Shown: positions 1 through 8,338, counted from the stretch's first letter. The stretch: 64,000 nucleotides of DNA from Salimicrobium halophilum (GCF_900100295.1 NZ_FNEV01000007.1:119634-183633), one strand, 5' to 3'. Numbers and translations are program-made. Notes: generated by a model from the sequence alone, not told the origin.

Positions 1-1323
1 GAACACGAAGAATGTTGCTCCAAAGACTTTCAATCCACCATGCAGTGCTATCCCGTTGATAGCTGCACCCATCGCAAATTCCCGGACTCCGAACCAGATG
101 TTACGTCCATCGTAGCCATCAAGGCCATAATTCTTCTCCCCATCGATCAGCGTTTTGTTCGAGCTTGCCAGGTCCGCCGAACCACCGATGAAGGAAGGGT
201 GAGCTTTTGCGAGGGTATCGATCACCTTTCCTGAAGAAGCCCTTGTGGCCACTTCTTCTCCATCAGAGAACTCCGGCAGGGAATCCGTCCATTGTTCCGG
301 GAGCTCACCTCGAAGGGCTTGTTCAAATTGTCGGGCTAAGTCCGGATATTCCCGCTTATATGATTCGAACATGTTCTCCCACTTTGCTTCTTTTTCTTTG
401 CCGGACTCTTTCAGTTGATGAAAGTGCTCAGCTACCGTTTCAGGCACGTAAAAGGATTCCTCATACTCCCAAGCATAGGATTCTTTCGTTATATTCACTT
501 CTTCCTCGCCGAGGGGAGCCCCGTGGGAGGCTGACGTACCCGATTTGTTCGGAGAACCGTAGCCGATGGTCGTCTTGATCTCAATGAGGGTAGGTCGGTC
601 CGATTCCAGCTTCGCTTCCTGGATGGCTTTTTGGATCGCTGCCATGTCGTTGCCATCCTCCACACGTAACACTTGCCATCCATAAGCCTGGAATCGATCT
701 CCTACATTTTCCGAGAAAGATCTGTCCAGATCTCCATCGAGGGAGATATCGTTGGAATCATATAATAATACCAATCGCCCCAGTTTGAGGTGTCCGGCGA
801 GGGAAGCGGCTTCCGCAGATACCCCTTCCATCAGATCGCCATCTCCGCAGAGGGTATACGTATAATGATCTATAATATGAAAATCGTCTCTGTTGTACGT
901 TTCAGCCAGGTGACGCTCGGCCATGGCCATACCTACGGACATAGCGATACCCTGCCCCAAAGGTCCTGTGGTAGCTTCTACGCCCGGGGTGTGACCGAAC
1001 TCAGGATGGCCGGGAGTTTTACTGCCGTGCTGTCTGAAAGATTTCAGATCATCCATCGTCACGTCATAACCGAACAAGTGTAATAAGCTATATAACAACA
1101 TCGAACCGTGACCCGCAGATAAGACGAACCGATCCCGGTTGAACCAATGCGGGTTATTCGGGTTATGGTTCATTTCTTTCGCCCATAAAGTATAGGCCAT
1201 CGGAGCAGCTCCCATCGGTAAACCGGGATGCCCCGAACCTGCTTTTTCCACGGCATCGATCGAAAGCGTCCGGATGGTATCGATCGATAATTGATCTATC
1301 AGTTTAGTTGTTTCTGTTTGCAT
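1..1323 (-). CDS. tkt: transketolase, C-terminus cut by window edge
   Basis: Thiamine-diphosphate enzyme of the pentose phosphate pathway that moves two-carbon units between ketose and aldose phosphates. The ATG at 1323 reads [20 protein letters not shown]; the 441 codons present include the [19 protein letters not shown] segment, the thiamine diphosphate/Mg region [13 protein letters not shown] and [20 protein letters not shown], all typical of transketolase. Roughly 220 residues of a usual 660-670 are missing to the left. It lies downstream of, and on the same strand as, the polyol PTS genes, with a hairpin in the 179-nt gap. This suggests a second, pathway-dedicated transketolase rather than the housekeeping copy; that part is inference. 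Confidence 0.95.
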   Translation of the reverse strand, partial: MQTETTKLIDQLSIDTIRTLSIDAVEKAGSGHPGLPMGAAPMAYTLWAKEMNHNPNNPHWFNRDRFVLSAGHGSMLLYSLLHLFGYDVTMDDLKSFRQHGSKTPGHPEFGHTPGVEATTGPLGQGIAMSVGMAMAERHLAETYNRDDFHIIDHYTYTLCGDGDLMEGVSAEAASLAGHLKLGRLVLLYDSNDISLDGDLDRSFSENVGDRFQAYGWQVLRVEDGNDMAAIQKAIQEAKLESDRPTLIEIKTTIGYGSPNKSGTSASHGAPLGEEEVNITKESYAWEYEESFYVPETVAEHFHQLKESGKEKEAKWENMFESYKREYPDLARQFEQALRGELPEQWTDSLPEFSDGEEVATRASSGKVIDTLAKAHPSFIGGSADLASSNKTLIDGEKNYGLDGYDGRNIWFGVREFAMGAAINGIALHGGLKVFGATFFVF

Positions 1324-1396
1324 GTCCCTCACTCCTGATCTTTAGTTCTTCCAAGTGTCTCACCACTGTTTTTCATGGTTTTTCTGCTGAAACAAG

Positions 1397-1430
1397 CGGA
1401 GATTTTAGAAGGTAGCATCTAAAATCTCCG
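1397..1430 (-). terminator. intercistronic hairpin before tkt
   Basis: Perfect 13-bp arms (CGGAGATTTTAGA and its complement) enclose an 8-nt loop. On the minus strand the hairpin is followed only by the weak tract CTTGTTTC. It probably attenuates, rather than stops, transcription from the PTS genes into tkt. Confidence 0.6.
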
Positions 1431-1502
1431 TGTGATCATATGAAGTTTCTGTCGTCACTTTTGGCCAAATGCTCTGTGGCCTTGTCTCTTTTTTGGTAAA
1501 AT

Positions 1503-2960
1503 CTATTCCGTCTTAAGTCTCTCTAACAATTCATCCAGTTTCGGATCGCCGATATAATTCTCGATGGCGATGATTTCATGATTATCATAGGACATCTTCG
1601 CCCGGTCCACCAGATTTTTGTGAACGACGATGATATCTGAATCCTGAGGGACATCTTCAATTCTGTAGTGTTTCACTTCAATCCCTTCAATTCCTGCTTT
1701 CTGCAGCTTCTTCCTGAAGGTAGTTGCACCCATCGCACTGCTTCCGGCGCCCGCATCACAGGCAAAGGAAATTTTGTCGATGTCTTCTTTAGCATCTGCC
1801 TCATCAGAAGCAGCGCCATTAGAAGCGTTAAGCACTTGTTTTCCTTCTGATTTCATGTTTTTCGATTTTTCGATGGACTCGTTCAACGCTTCTCCATCTT
1901 CTTCTTTTGTTTTCGTCAGCTTCAGGATCAGGGAAGTGACAAGGAAGGAAACGACGGTTGCCACAAGGACACCCAGGATGATTCCTACGAAACTTCCTTT
2001 AGGAGTCAAAGCTAGATAGGCGAAGATGGAACCTGGGCTGGGTCCAGCTACAAGTCCTGCGTCGAAAAGTTGGAACGTTGCGATACCGGACGCACCACCA
2101 GCGATGACACCGAGAATTGTAAGTGGTTTCATTAGTACGTAAGGGAAATACAATTCATGGATACCACCGAAGAAGTGGATGATGATCGCGCCTGGCGCTG
2201 TTCTTCTTGAAACGGTGTTACCAAAGAATGTGTATGCCAAAAGCAGACCGAGACCCGGTCCCGGGTTAGAAGCTACAGTGAAATAAATGGACTTTCCGAC
2301 TTCAGCTGTTTGCTGTAGCCCCAATGGGTAATAGATACCCTGGTCAATCACGTTGTTCAAGAACAGTACTTTCGCCGGCTCATTGATAAGAGATAGCAAC
2401 GGAAGGAAACCGGTTGCAACCAAAGCTTCAATTGCTATTGTTACCCCTTCATTTGCAGCTTCAATGATCGGTCCGATAACCGTATAAGAAAGAAGTAGCA
2501 AAAAGAACCCAAGGATACCGATAGAGAAGTTATTCACGATCATTTCAAAACCGGCGCGGATTCTATTTTCCAATAATTTATCGAAGTGTTTGATGATCCA
2601 ACCGCCGAGTGGTCCAATGATCATCGCACCGAGGAACATCGGAATATCAGCACCGATGATCATACCGATGGCACCGATCGAACCCATGACAGCTCCCCGT
2701 TGACCTCCGACCATCCGGCCGCCTGTATAAGCTAAGAGCAGCGGCAAAAGGAAATTGATGGTGGGACCGACCAGTTTCGCCAGGTATTCATTCGGCATCC
2801 ACCCGGTCGGAATGAATAGGGCAGTAAGAATACCCCATGCGATAAATGCGCCAATGTTTGGGAGCACCATATTGGTCAGGAATCCACCCATGGCTTGAAT
2901 TTTTGCGCGAACGGACGATTTAGGAGCAGAAGAATCCGGCATTGTAAATTCGTTTGACAT
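1503..2960 (-). CDS. mtlA: mannitol-type PTS permease, EIICB
   Basis: Membrane permease that phosphorylates a hexitol (mannitol in the characterised family members) during uptake. The N-terminal ~340 residues are the hydrophobic EIIC domain with family segments GGFLTNMVLPNIGAFIAWG and the GGIHELYFPY loop. A linker rich in Glu, Lys and Ser leads to an EIIB domain with the phospho-cysteine near residue 401 in SFACDAGAGSSAMGA. At 485 residues it matches Gram-positive MtlA forms that lack a fused EIIA. The start at 2960 follows GGAAAGGTGG. It lies downstream of the EIIA gene in the same operon. True substrate is uncertain because the flanking enzymes are not a standard mannitol set. Confidence 0.9.
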   Translation of the reverse strand: MSNEFTMPDSSAPKSSVRAKIQAMGGFLTNMVLPNIGAFIAWGILTALFIPTGWMPNEYLAKLVGPTINFLLPLLLAYTGGRMVGGQRGAVMGSIGAIGMIIGADIPMFLGAMIIGPLGGWIIKHFDKLLENRIRAGFEMIVNNFSIGILGFFLLLLSYTVIGPIIEAANEGVTIAIEALVATGFLPLLSLINEPAKVLFLNNVIDQGIYYPLGLQQTAEVGKSIYFTVASNPGPGLGLLLAYTFFGNTVSRRTAPGAIIIHFFGGIHELYFPYVLMKPLTILGVIAGGASGIATFQLFDAGLVAGPSPGSIFAYLALTPKGSFVGIILGVLVATVVSFLVTSLILKLTKTKEEDGEALNESIEKSKNMKSEGKQVLNASNGAASDEADAKEDIDKISFACDAGAGSSAMGATTFRKKLQKAGIEGIEVKHYRIEDVPQDSDIIVVHKNLVDRAKMSYDNHEIIAIENYIGDPKLDELLERLKTE

Positions 2961-3031
2961 ACTATTTCCACCTTTCCGTGTAGAGTATAACTATAAAACT
3001 AAGAGATAAAGGCTTCATTCAAATAATTTGG

Positions 3032-3062
3032 AAAGGGGAACGCAGGTAAAGGCTCCCCCTTT
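3032..3062 (-). terminator. hairpin between EIIA and EIICB genes
   Basis: AAAGGGGA pairs with TCCCCCTTT (one bulged C) across a 14-nt loop, in the 119-nt gap between the EIIA stop and the EIICB start. No clear U-run follows on the minus strand, so it may be an RNA-processing or attenuation structure rather than a full terminator. Confidence 0.4.
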
Positions 3063-3079
3063 AGAAAACGTAAGGAAAG

Positions 3080-3517
3080 TTACTCGGCGCTCTCGATCAG
3101 ACGAAGGATTTCTTCTTTACTTTCAGCTTTCTCCAATCCTTCTTTGGTATCTTCCTCGGATAGGACTTCGGCGAGAGTAGAAATAAGATCAAGGTGACCG
3201 TCGCTGTCCGTAGCCGCCAGTACCAGAATAAGAGAAACTTCCTTGTCTTCCGGATAAAGGACGGGTTTCTCCAGTTTCAGAAGTGAAACCCCCGTGCTGT
3301 TCACTTCTCCGGCGTTTTGCGCGTGAGGCATAGCTACTCCAGGCACAATGACGATATACGGTCCGAATTCGTGAACATTATTGATCATTTTCTCGATATA
3401 GCTTTCTTTGATGTTTCCCTGGTTCAACAAAGGCTCAGCTGCTACCTTGATGGATTCTTCCCAGGAGGAAACGGAATCCTGAAATGTCACAGTGTCTTTC
3501 AAGTGAGTGCTTAACAT
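3080..3517 (-). CDS. PTS EIIA component (EIIA family 2)
   Basis: Cytoplasmic phosphocarrier that passes phosphate from HPr to the EIIB domain of the permease encoded next. The active histidine is about residue 65 in VPGVAMPHAQNAG. The context GPYIVIVPGVAMPHA resembles ascorbate/SgaA-type and regulator-fused EIIA domains more than MtlF, whose motif is usually AIPHGT. I chose the ATG at 3517 because AAAGGA lies 9 nt upstream. An upstream in-frame ATG at 3538 overlaps the mtlD stop but has no visible ribosome site. Product is 145 residues. Confidence 0.85.
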   Translation of the reverse strand: MLSTHLKDTVTFQDSVSSWEESIKVAAEPLLNQGNIKESYIEKMINNVHEFGPYIVIVPGVAMPHAQNAGEVNSTGVSLLKLEKPVLYPEDKEVSLILVLAATDSDGHLDLISTLAEVLSEEDTKEGLEKAESKEEILRLIESAE

Positions 3518-3534
3518 GATGAACAGTCCTTTCT

Positions 3535-4713
3535 TCATTGATTTACGATAGAGAGTAAATCATTCTTTTCCTTAAGCTTGGTGTAGTTGTTCTGGATAGC
3601 CTGACATATATCATCGTTCTCCAACCCGGTTACGTGTACGATGGCTTTTTCTATCCCTCGTTCTTCGATGAGGTTCTGTAGCTTCACAGATTCTTCATCC
3701 TCCGGGTTGTCGAATAAGAATCCGGCTGCAATAGCCACGGTTAGGTGTTCCGTCGGCAGTCCCGATCGGCGAAGCTCTTGTGTCGGTTTGCTCAATCTTT
3801 CATTCTGTCCCAGTTTTCTAAGAGGGGCTCTTCCCACTCGGAAAATATTATCACTAATATTCTTATTTTTGAATCGATTTATGATTTTCTCGATATAATC
3901 ATTCATTTCGTCCTGCGATACGTCGAAGTTCTCCACAAAGTACTGGGCTGATTCGTGCATTGTTCCCCGTACGAACGTTTCGATGTCCGGGTTCTCCAGG
4001 GCACTCTGAATCGTAGGTTCTTCGTAAAGAAACGCGATGTATGCGGTGGTGGCATGTCCCATGTTTACGAGAAACAGTTTTCTTTCGATGAATGGCTTCA
4101 GATCATTCACATACGTCGCGCCGTAAATGGGGGGCAGGTCGTGATTGCCCATTTCCTTTTCATTGATGACCCATTCATAGAACGGTTCGACTAAAGCGGT
4201 TTCATAATCTGCACCTTCTTTGGATAGAGCAAGACGATCCACGGAAGCGTTAGGAAAGCTGACCAGACTCAAGATTTCTTCCATCTCTTCAGGTGATACG
4301 TGTTTTTCCACTTCAGCTTGTAGGGTGGAAGAAGCGTTGATCGCATTTTCATTCGCTATGATGTCGAGCTTGTTATGATTCCACGTTATCCTTTGCAACA
4401 GCGCGTTTGCCAAAGTTCCTGCAATCCGGTGCAGGTTATGGACACCGATGGAGGTCGTTATGACATCCGCATGCTGAATCCTATTGATCACTTCTTCCTG
4501 CTGATTCAAACTGTTCAAGGCTGAAACCGGGGAGACCGTCTCAGTCGTCTCGGCATCATCTAATAGTTCGACATGGTAACGATTCGTTTCGTTGAAGCGA
4601 TCGATCGCTTCCTGATCGACATCAACGAAACAAACGTCGTAACCTGTCTTGTTCAGCAAATAACCGATGAAGCCCTTTCCGATGTTCCCGGCTCCGAAAT
4701 GTAATGCTAGCAT
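3535..4713 (-). CDS. mtlD: polyol-phosphate dehydrogenase, mannitol-1-phosphate 5-dehydrogenase family
   Basis: NAD-dependent oxidation of a hexitol phosphate to a ketose phosphate; in MtlD, mannitol-1-phosphate to fructose-6-phosphate. The Rossmann motif is at the very N-terminus (ALHFGAGNIGKGFIG), and the polyol dehydrogenase signature IERKLFLVNMGHATTAY lies near residue 210. At 392 residues it has family length. The GAAAGGAG site precedes the ATG at 4713 and the stop is 18 nt from the EIIA start. The middle of the protein is fairly divergent from the E. coli MtlD I remember, so another hexitol or pentitol phosphate is possible. Confidence 0.82.
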   Translation of the reverse strand: MLALHFGAGNIGKGFIGYLLNKTGYDVCFVDVDQEAIDRFNETNRYHVELLDDAETTETVSPVSALNSLNQQEEVINRIQHADVITTSIGVHNLHRIAGTLANALLQRITWNHNKLDIIANENAINASSTLQAEVEKHVSPEEMEEILSLVSFPNASVDRLALSKEGADYETALVEPFYEWVINEKEMGNHDLPPIYGATYVNDLKPFIERKLFLVNMGHATTAYIAFLYEEPTIQSALENPDIETFVRGTMHESAQYFVENFDVSQDEMNDYIEKIINRFKNKNISDNIFRVGRAPLRKLGQNERLSKPTQELRRSGLPTEHLTVAIAAGFLFDNPEDEESVKLQNLIEERGIEKAIVHVTGLENDDICQAIQNNYTKLKEKNDLLSIVNQ

Positions 4714-4758
4714 TTTACTATCTCCTTTCGGAAAGAACGAAGGCCGTCCGTTCCCTTA

Positions 4759-5316
4759 CTATTCCAGGTTCGCGTGGTATTCCCAAAGGCTTGGCATATC
4801 GATGTCCTGCTCACGGATCAGCATCAATGCGAGTGTATCTCCGAGTAACAGCAAACTTTGTTCAAACAGGCTTGTCATCGGTTGGACGGATGGGATTTCA
4901 TTCGGCAACTGAAGTTTGGTACTTACCGGGATCCTTACAAATACGTCGGAGTATTCTTTCATGGAACAATCAGGATTTGCACCGATGTGGGCGATCCTTG
5001 CGTTGTATTTCTTCGCCTTCTGAGCAATGGTCAGTGGGAATGCTGACTCTCCACTTCCGGACCCTACAATAAGAAGGTCATTTTCAGTAATGGCCGGTTC
5101 CGTAATCTGGCCGACCACGTACGTTTTGATGCCGAGATGTGCCAATCGCTTGGCTACCCCTTGTAAGGAAAGAAGAACTCTGCCGACACCTACGAAGAAT
5201 ACTTTGTCCGCCTTTTTGATTTCTGCCAGCAGTTCATCTGCACTGTCCCCGTCAATCTGATTCAGTGTATTGGAAAGTTCTTCTACGATTTCTTTTTGAG
5301 CCTGATTATAATCCAT
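4759..5316 (-). CDS. hxlB: 6-phospho-3-hexuloisomerase-like SIS protein
   Basis: SIS-fold sugar-phosphate isomerase. Known HxlB interconverts D-arabino-3-hexulose-6-phosphate and fructose-6-phosphate. SIS features include KVFFVGVGRVLLSLQG near residue 35 and the phosphate-binding LLIVGSGSGESAFPL near residue 82; 185 residues is the normal single-domain length. It starts with a TAATG overlap on the epimerase stop, preceded by GAGGAGGTAA. No 3-hexulose-6-phosphate synthase (hxlA) is visible, so a ribulose monophosphate formaldehyde role is not supported; a role in converting an unusual ketose phosphate fits better. Confidence 0.8.
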   Translation of the reverse strand: MDYNQAQKEIVEELSNTLNQIDGDSADELLAEIKKADKVFFVGVGRVLLSLQGVAKRLAHLGIKTYVVGQITEPAITENDLLIVGSGSGESAFPLTIAQKAKKYNARIAHIGANPDCSMKEYSDVFVRIPVSTKLQLPNEIPSVQPMTSLFEQSLLLLGDTLALMLIREQDIDMPSLWEYHANLE

Positions 5317-6026
5317 TATTTCGTTACCTCCTCTGAAGAAAGACCTTCAGCAATTTTTTCTTCCATGATCTTTTTGTTTTCAGCGATGCTTCGTTCCTTG
5401 ATGAATAGGCTTGTGCTTCCTGCAACCAGGATATCTGCGCCTGCATTCACCAGTTCAGGAATGGTTTCGAGGGAAACTCGGCCGTCTACTTCGATTCGTG
5501 TATCCAGTCCTTTTTCCTGGATGAGTGCTTGCAGATCTTTCACCTTTTTGGTGGCGTAAGGAACCTGTTTCTCATTTTTGTCTGTTGCAAATCCAGGGTT
5601 GATCAGCATCAGCAGCACCGTATCGCACTGAGGCAGGATATAATCCAGCGACGATAGCGGGGTGGAAGGGTTCAAGGCGACTCCGACCTTCGTTCCGCTT
5701 TTCCTAATCAAGTTCACGTAGCGGTCGATATGGACGCTGCTTTCTAAATGGAAAGAAATCTGCTCGACACCGATGTCGATCATTTCCTGAATGAAAAACT
5801 CATTATCGTTCGCCATGATATGAACGTCGAAATTCATATCCGTGACTTTTCTCAACTGTTTGATCGTATCAATACCAAGAGGCATGCTCGGGCTGAACGA
5901 TCCATCAATGACATCTATGTGTAACGTATCTAATCCTTCATTTTCGATTGCTTTAACGCTTTTCTCCAAATTACATAAATCTCCACTCATGATGGAGGGT
6001 GCAATAGTGATTGCTCTTTTCTGCAT
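5316..6026 (-). CDS. ribulose-phosphate 3-epimerase family protein
   Basis: TIM-barrel epimerase acting at C3 of a ketose phosphate; relatives are Rpe (ribulose-5-P/xylulose-5-P) and AlsE (allulose-6-P/fructose-6-P). Family segments: IAPSIMSGDLCNLE, the metal-binding LHIDVIDGSFSPSM near residue 37, FDVHIMA, FHLESS, and the second half IEVDGRVSLETIPELVNAGADILVAGSTSLF. It has 236 residues, slightly longer than Rpe and close to AlsE. It is the first gene of the minus-strand operon, with AAGGAGG before the ATG at 6026. Pentose or hexose substrate cannot be decided from sequence alone. Confidence 0.82.
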   Translation of the reverse strand: MQKRAITIAPSIMSGDLCNLEKSVKAIENEGLDTLHIDVIDGSFSPSMPLGIDTIKQLRKVTDMNFDVHIMANDNEFFIQEMIDIGVEQISFHLESSVHIDRYVNLIRKSGTKVGVALNPSTPLSSLDYILPQCDTVLLMLINPGFATDKNEKQVPYATKKVKDLQALIQEKGLDTRIEVDGRVSLETIPELVNAGADILVAGSTSLFIKERSIAENKKIMEEKIAEGLSSEEVTK

Positions 6027-6059
6027 GTTGTTGCCTCCTTGTGCTGCTTTTTCTTAATT

Positions 6060-6073
6060 GTAAAGCGTTATCA
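6060..6073. promoter_or_regulatory. cre-like site, imperfect
   Basis: GTAAAGCGTTATCA matches the cre consensus TGWAANCGNTNWCA except for the first two bases. It lies 34 bp upstream of the epimerase ATG, where CcpA could block the polyol operon. Confidence 0.4.
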
Positions 6074-6157
6074 TGCAGATGTAAACACAAAAATTGCATG
6101 TTTTTGTCGAAAGTCTGCGTGTTTGGCTTTGTTTTGTGCATGTCTCTGCGTTTGTGG
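6074..6157. promoter_or_regulatory. phased operator array and deoR promoter
   Basis: Five TGC-starting repeats (TGCAGATG 6074, TGCATGTT 6095, TGCGTGTT 6116, TGCATGTC 6137, TGCGTTTG 6147) are spaced 21, 21, 21 and 10 bp, that is, on one helical face. They fill the divergent region between the polyol operon and the DeoR gene. A candidate extended -10 for deoR (TGGTAGGAT, ending at 6163) abuts the last repeat, so regulator binding there should repress itself. Confidence 0.6.
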
Positions 6158-6177
6158 TAGGATGGAAAAAAAGGACA

Positions 6178-6948
6178 ATGAAGGGTGAAGGAGTTTTGTT
6201 AAAACAAGAACGTCAACAGAAGATACTAGAAATCCTCAATGGAGAGCAGAGAGTCATTGCCAGTGATCTCAGTCAACGCCTCTTTGTTTCAGAAGATACG
6301 ATACGCAGAGATTTGAAAGAGTTGGATAATAAAGGTCTGATCCGTAGAGTCCATAGTGGAGCGATGAGAATAGGGCCGCCGGTAGTAGACTTTTCTACAA
6401 GAAAGAATGTCATGAATGAGTTGAAGATGGATTTGGCCAAAAAGGCGCTGGAGTTTATTAAAGAGGACATGGTTCTTCTGATCGATGGAGGAACCACGAA
6501 CTTACACTTTGTAAACCAGCTGCCTTTGACACTGAAAGCCACGGTCATCACGAACAGTCCACCGATCGCCATGGCTTTGACGAACCATAATGATATTGAA
6601 GTGATCATGATCGGCGGAACGTTGTTCAAGGAATCTATGGTGAACCTTGGGGTAAATACGGTGGAATTCCTGGATAATATCAGGGCTGATTTGTATGTTA
6701 TGGGGATCCATAAAATCGATCCGAACATCGGTATCAGTGTTCCGAGTTTAGGGGAGGCTGAGGTCAAAAGAAAAATGGCATCTGTATCGAATGAGATTCT
6801 GGCTATGGTGACCTCTGATAAATTGAACACTTTCTCGAATCATATCGTCACTCCGGCAAGCGCCTTGACTTATCTGATTACAGATAACGACCAATCCGAT
6901 ATTTTGAGTTCTTATCATAGTCAACAGATCACAGTCGTCAATGAATAA
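6178..6948 (+). CDS. DeoR family transcriptional regulator
   Basis: Probable repressor of the divergent polyol operon. The N-terminal winged helix (LKQERQQKILEILN, then LSQRLFVSEDTIRRDLKEL near residue 35) is followed by a sugar-phosphate sensor domain of the DeoRC type with VLLIDGGTTNLHFVNQL and VIMIGGTLFKESMVNLG. About 256 residues is family length. The start is uncertain: ATG 6178 has AAGGA only 2 nt upstream, while TTG 6196 would give the family-typical MLKQERQQKIL but sits 2 nt after GGAG. The effector is presumably a phosphorylated pathway intermediate. Confidence 0.88.
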   Translation: MKGEGVLLKQERQQKILEILNGEQRVIASDLSQRLFVSEDTIRRDLKELDNKGLIRRVHSGAMRIGPPVVDFSTRKNVMNELKMDLAKKALEFIKEDMVLLIDGGTTNLHFVNQLPLTLKATVITNSPPIAMALTNHNDIEVIMIGGTLFKESMVNLGVNTVEFLDNIRADLYVMGIHKIDPNIGISVPSLGEAEVKRKMASVSNEILAMVTSDKLNTFSNHIVTPASALTYLITDNDQSDILSSYHSQQITVVNE

Positions 6949-6977
6949 CCGTTAGCGCAAATACGCAATTCGGAAAG

Positions 6978-7020
6978 AAGGTTAAGAGTTCATTCCTTGA
7001 TATCTCTTAACCTTTTATTA
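6978..7020 (+). terminator. terminator after deoR
   Basis: AAGGTTAAGAG and CTCTTAACCTT form an 11-bp perfect stem with a 15-nt loop, followed by TTATTA. It separates deoR from the SDR gene starting at 7037. Confidence 0.75.
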
Positions 7021-7036
7021 TGGAAGGGGAAAACCA

Positions 7037-7777
7037 ATGCCTGACTTAACGGAAAACATTATTCTCGTCACCGGAGCGAACCGGGGCCAGGGTAAAGCCA
7101 TCGCTGAACACCTGGCCGACCTCGGAGCAACTGTAGGTGTAGGGGCTCGTAACTATGAAGAAGCAGAGCACACAGCTGATACAATCGAAAACGCTTTTCC
7201 TGTGAAGCTGGATGTGACAAAAGAACGAGACTGGAAAGAAGCGGTTGAACATGTCGTAACGAACTACGATAGAATCAATGCGCTCGTGAACAATGCCGGT
7301 CTCCTGACGCGGAAACCTTTCACGGAAATCACGCTGGACGACTACCGTCAGATGATCGAAGTCAACCAGCTCGGCGTTTTTATGGGGATGCAGGCCGTCA
7401 TTCCTCAGATGGCGAGTCAGCAGAAAGGTTCGATTGTGAATAACGTATCGATCTCCGCGTTCGCTCCCATCAGCCAGTCCTCGGCTTATGCTGCAACCAA
7501 AGCGTCGGTCGTAGCTATGTCGAAAGCGGCTGCCATCGAAAATGGGCCGAAAGGGATCCGCATCAATATGATCCATCCAGGCGGCATCGAGACGGATATG
7601 GCTACCGGTGGAAAAGGAGTGCCGTCCTTTTATGATTCTGTGCCCCTTGGCCGCATCGGTCAGCCATCGGAAATCGCAAAAGCCGTCGCCTTCCTCGCTT
7701 CTGAGGAGAGTTCCTATTGCACAGGTGCTGAACTTACCGTCGACGGCGGTATGACTCTCGGCACGACCGATCAGTAA
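7037..7777 (+). CDS. short-chain dehydrogenase/reductase (SDR)
   Basis: Classical 246-residue NAD(P)-dependent oxidoreductase. It has the cofactor motif TGANRGQGKAIA at residues ~12-23, NNAG near residue 84, catalytic Ser in NNVSISAFAP and the YAATK catalytic pair near residue 153. The C-terminal GAELTVDGG is also typical. GAAGGGGA precedes the ATG. The GQG variant of the glycine motif is seen in several alcohol/ketone-acting SDRs. It stands alone between two transcription units; substrate unknown. Confidence 0.88.
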   Translation: MPDLTENIILVTGANRGQGKAIAEHLADLGATVGVGARNYEEAEHTADTIENAFPVKLDVTKERDWKEAVEHVVTNYDRINALVNNAGLLTRKPFTEITLDDYRQMIEVNQLGVFMGMQAVIPQMASQQKGSIVNNVSISAFAPISQSSAYAATKASVVAMSKAAAIENGPKGIRINMIHPGGIETDMATGGKGVPSFYDSVPLGRIGQPSEIAKAVAFLASEESSYCTGAELTVDGGMTLGTTDQ

Positions 7778-7794
7778 CTTTTTTCAAAAACAGT

Positions 7795-7846
7795 GACACC
7801 TGATCAGGGCTCCCTTCGATTATAGCTGTGAAGGGAGGGAATGCTG
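7795..7846 (+). promoter_or_regulatory. promoter/RBS block of first DUF1659 unit
   Basis: The block GACACCTGATC-N8-TTCGATTATAG followed by GAAGGGAGGGAA recurs at 8374 with the same 52-bp distance to the ATG. GACACC and GATTAT are 17 bp apart, a plausible promoter. Confidence 0.5.
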
Positions 7847-8077
7847 ATGGCTGTTACCACAGAACGGATCAGTTCCACACTGAAGCTTCAGTTCGCAACA
7901 GGGATGGATGAATTCGGAGAACCGATGACAAAGACGAAATCGTTCCGCAATGTCCGCACCGATGCTACGACAGAAGCTCTTTATGAAATCGTAGCGAAGC
8001 TCAAAGATTTGCAGCAACATTCACTCGTCAAAGTGACGAGAGATGATGAATCATCGATCGTGCACACAGAAAACTAA
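7847..8077 (+). CDS. DUF1659 family protein, copy 1
   Basis: Small 76-residue protein MAVTTERISSTLKLQFATG... with the DUF1659 pattern (SFRNVRTDAT, ending VTRDDESS). Function is unknown in Bacillaceae. I start at ATG 7847, 7 nt after GGGAGGG; the ATG two codons earlier is too close to that site. It forms a pair with the DUF2922 gene 14 nt downstream, and the whole pair is duplicated at 8426-8882. Confidence 0.85.
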   Translation: MAVTTERISSTLKLQFATGMDEFGEPMTKTKSFRNVRTDATTEALYEIVAKLKDLQQHSLVKVTRDDESSIVHTEN

Positions 8078-8091
8078 GGGGGAGTTAGCGA

Positions 8092-8304
8092 ATGAAGAAG
8101 CTGGAGCTGAAGTTTTTGAATGAAGACGGGAAAGTCGTAACGGTTTCTCTGGATGCCCCGGTCGAGCCGGCGGATCCGGTAGCGGTCGGAGCGGCGATGG
8201 ATGAGATCATCACGCAGGATGCTTTTTCATCCTCCGGGAGAGCGCTCGTGTCGAAGAAGCAGGCCCGGATTGTCGAACGGAACGTCACAGATATTGAAAT
8301 GTAA
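8092..8304 (+). CDS. DUF2922 family protein, copy 1
   Basis: 70-residue cytoplasmic protein MKKLELKFLNEDGKVV..., matching DUF2922 (LDAPVEPADPVAVGAAMDEI). No known activity and no membrane segment or signal peptide. GGGGGAG precedes the ATG. It differs from its copy at 8670 at only about a dozen residues, so the duplication is fairly recent or under shared constraint. Confidence 0.85.
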   Translation: MKKLELKFLNEDGKVVTVSLDAPVEPADPVAVGAAMDEIITQDAFSSSGRALVSKKQARIVERNVTDIEM

Positions 8305-8312
8305 CGAAGAGA

Positions 8313-8338
8313 AGTCGCCGAAGAGGCGGCTTTTTTTT
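8313..8338 (+). terminator. terminator after first DUF pair
   Basis: AGTCGCC and GGCGGCT form a 7-bp stem (one G-U pair) with a 5-nt loop, followed by TTTTTTT. It makes the first DUF1659-DUF2922 pair a closed transcription unit. Confidence 0.8.

Noticed and set aside
4759..6026. Ribulose monophosphate formaldehyde-fixation pair (hxlA-hxlB)
   Set aside because: The gene at 5316 is an Rpe/AlsE-type epimerase, not 3-hexulose-6-phosphate synthase, and the context is a polyol PTS operon.
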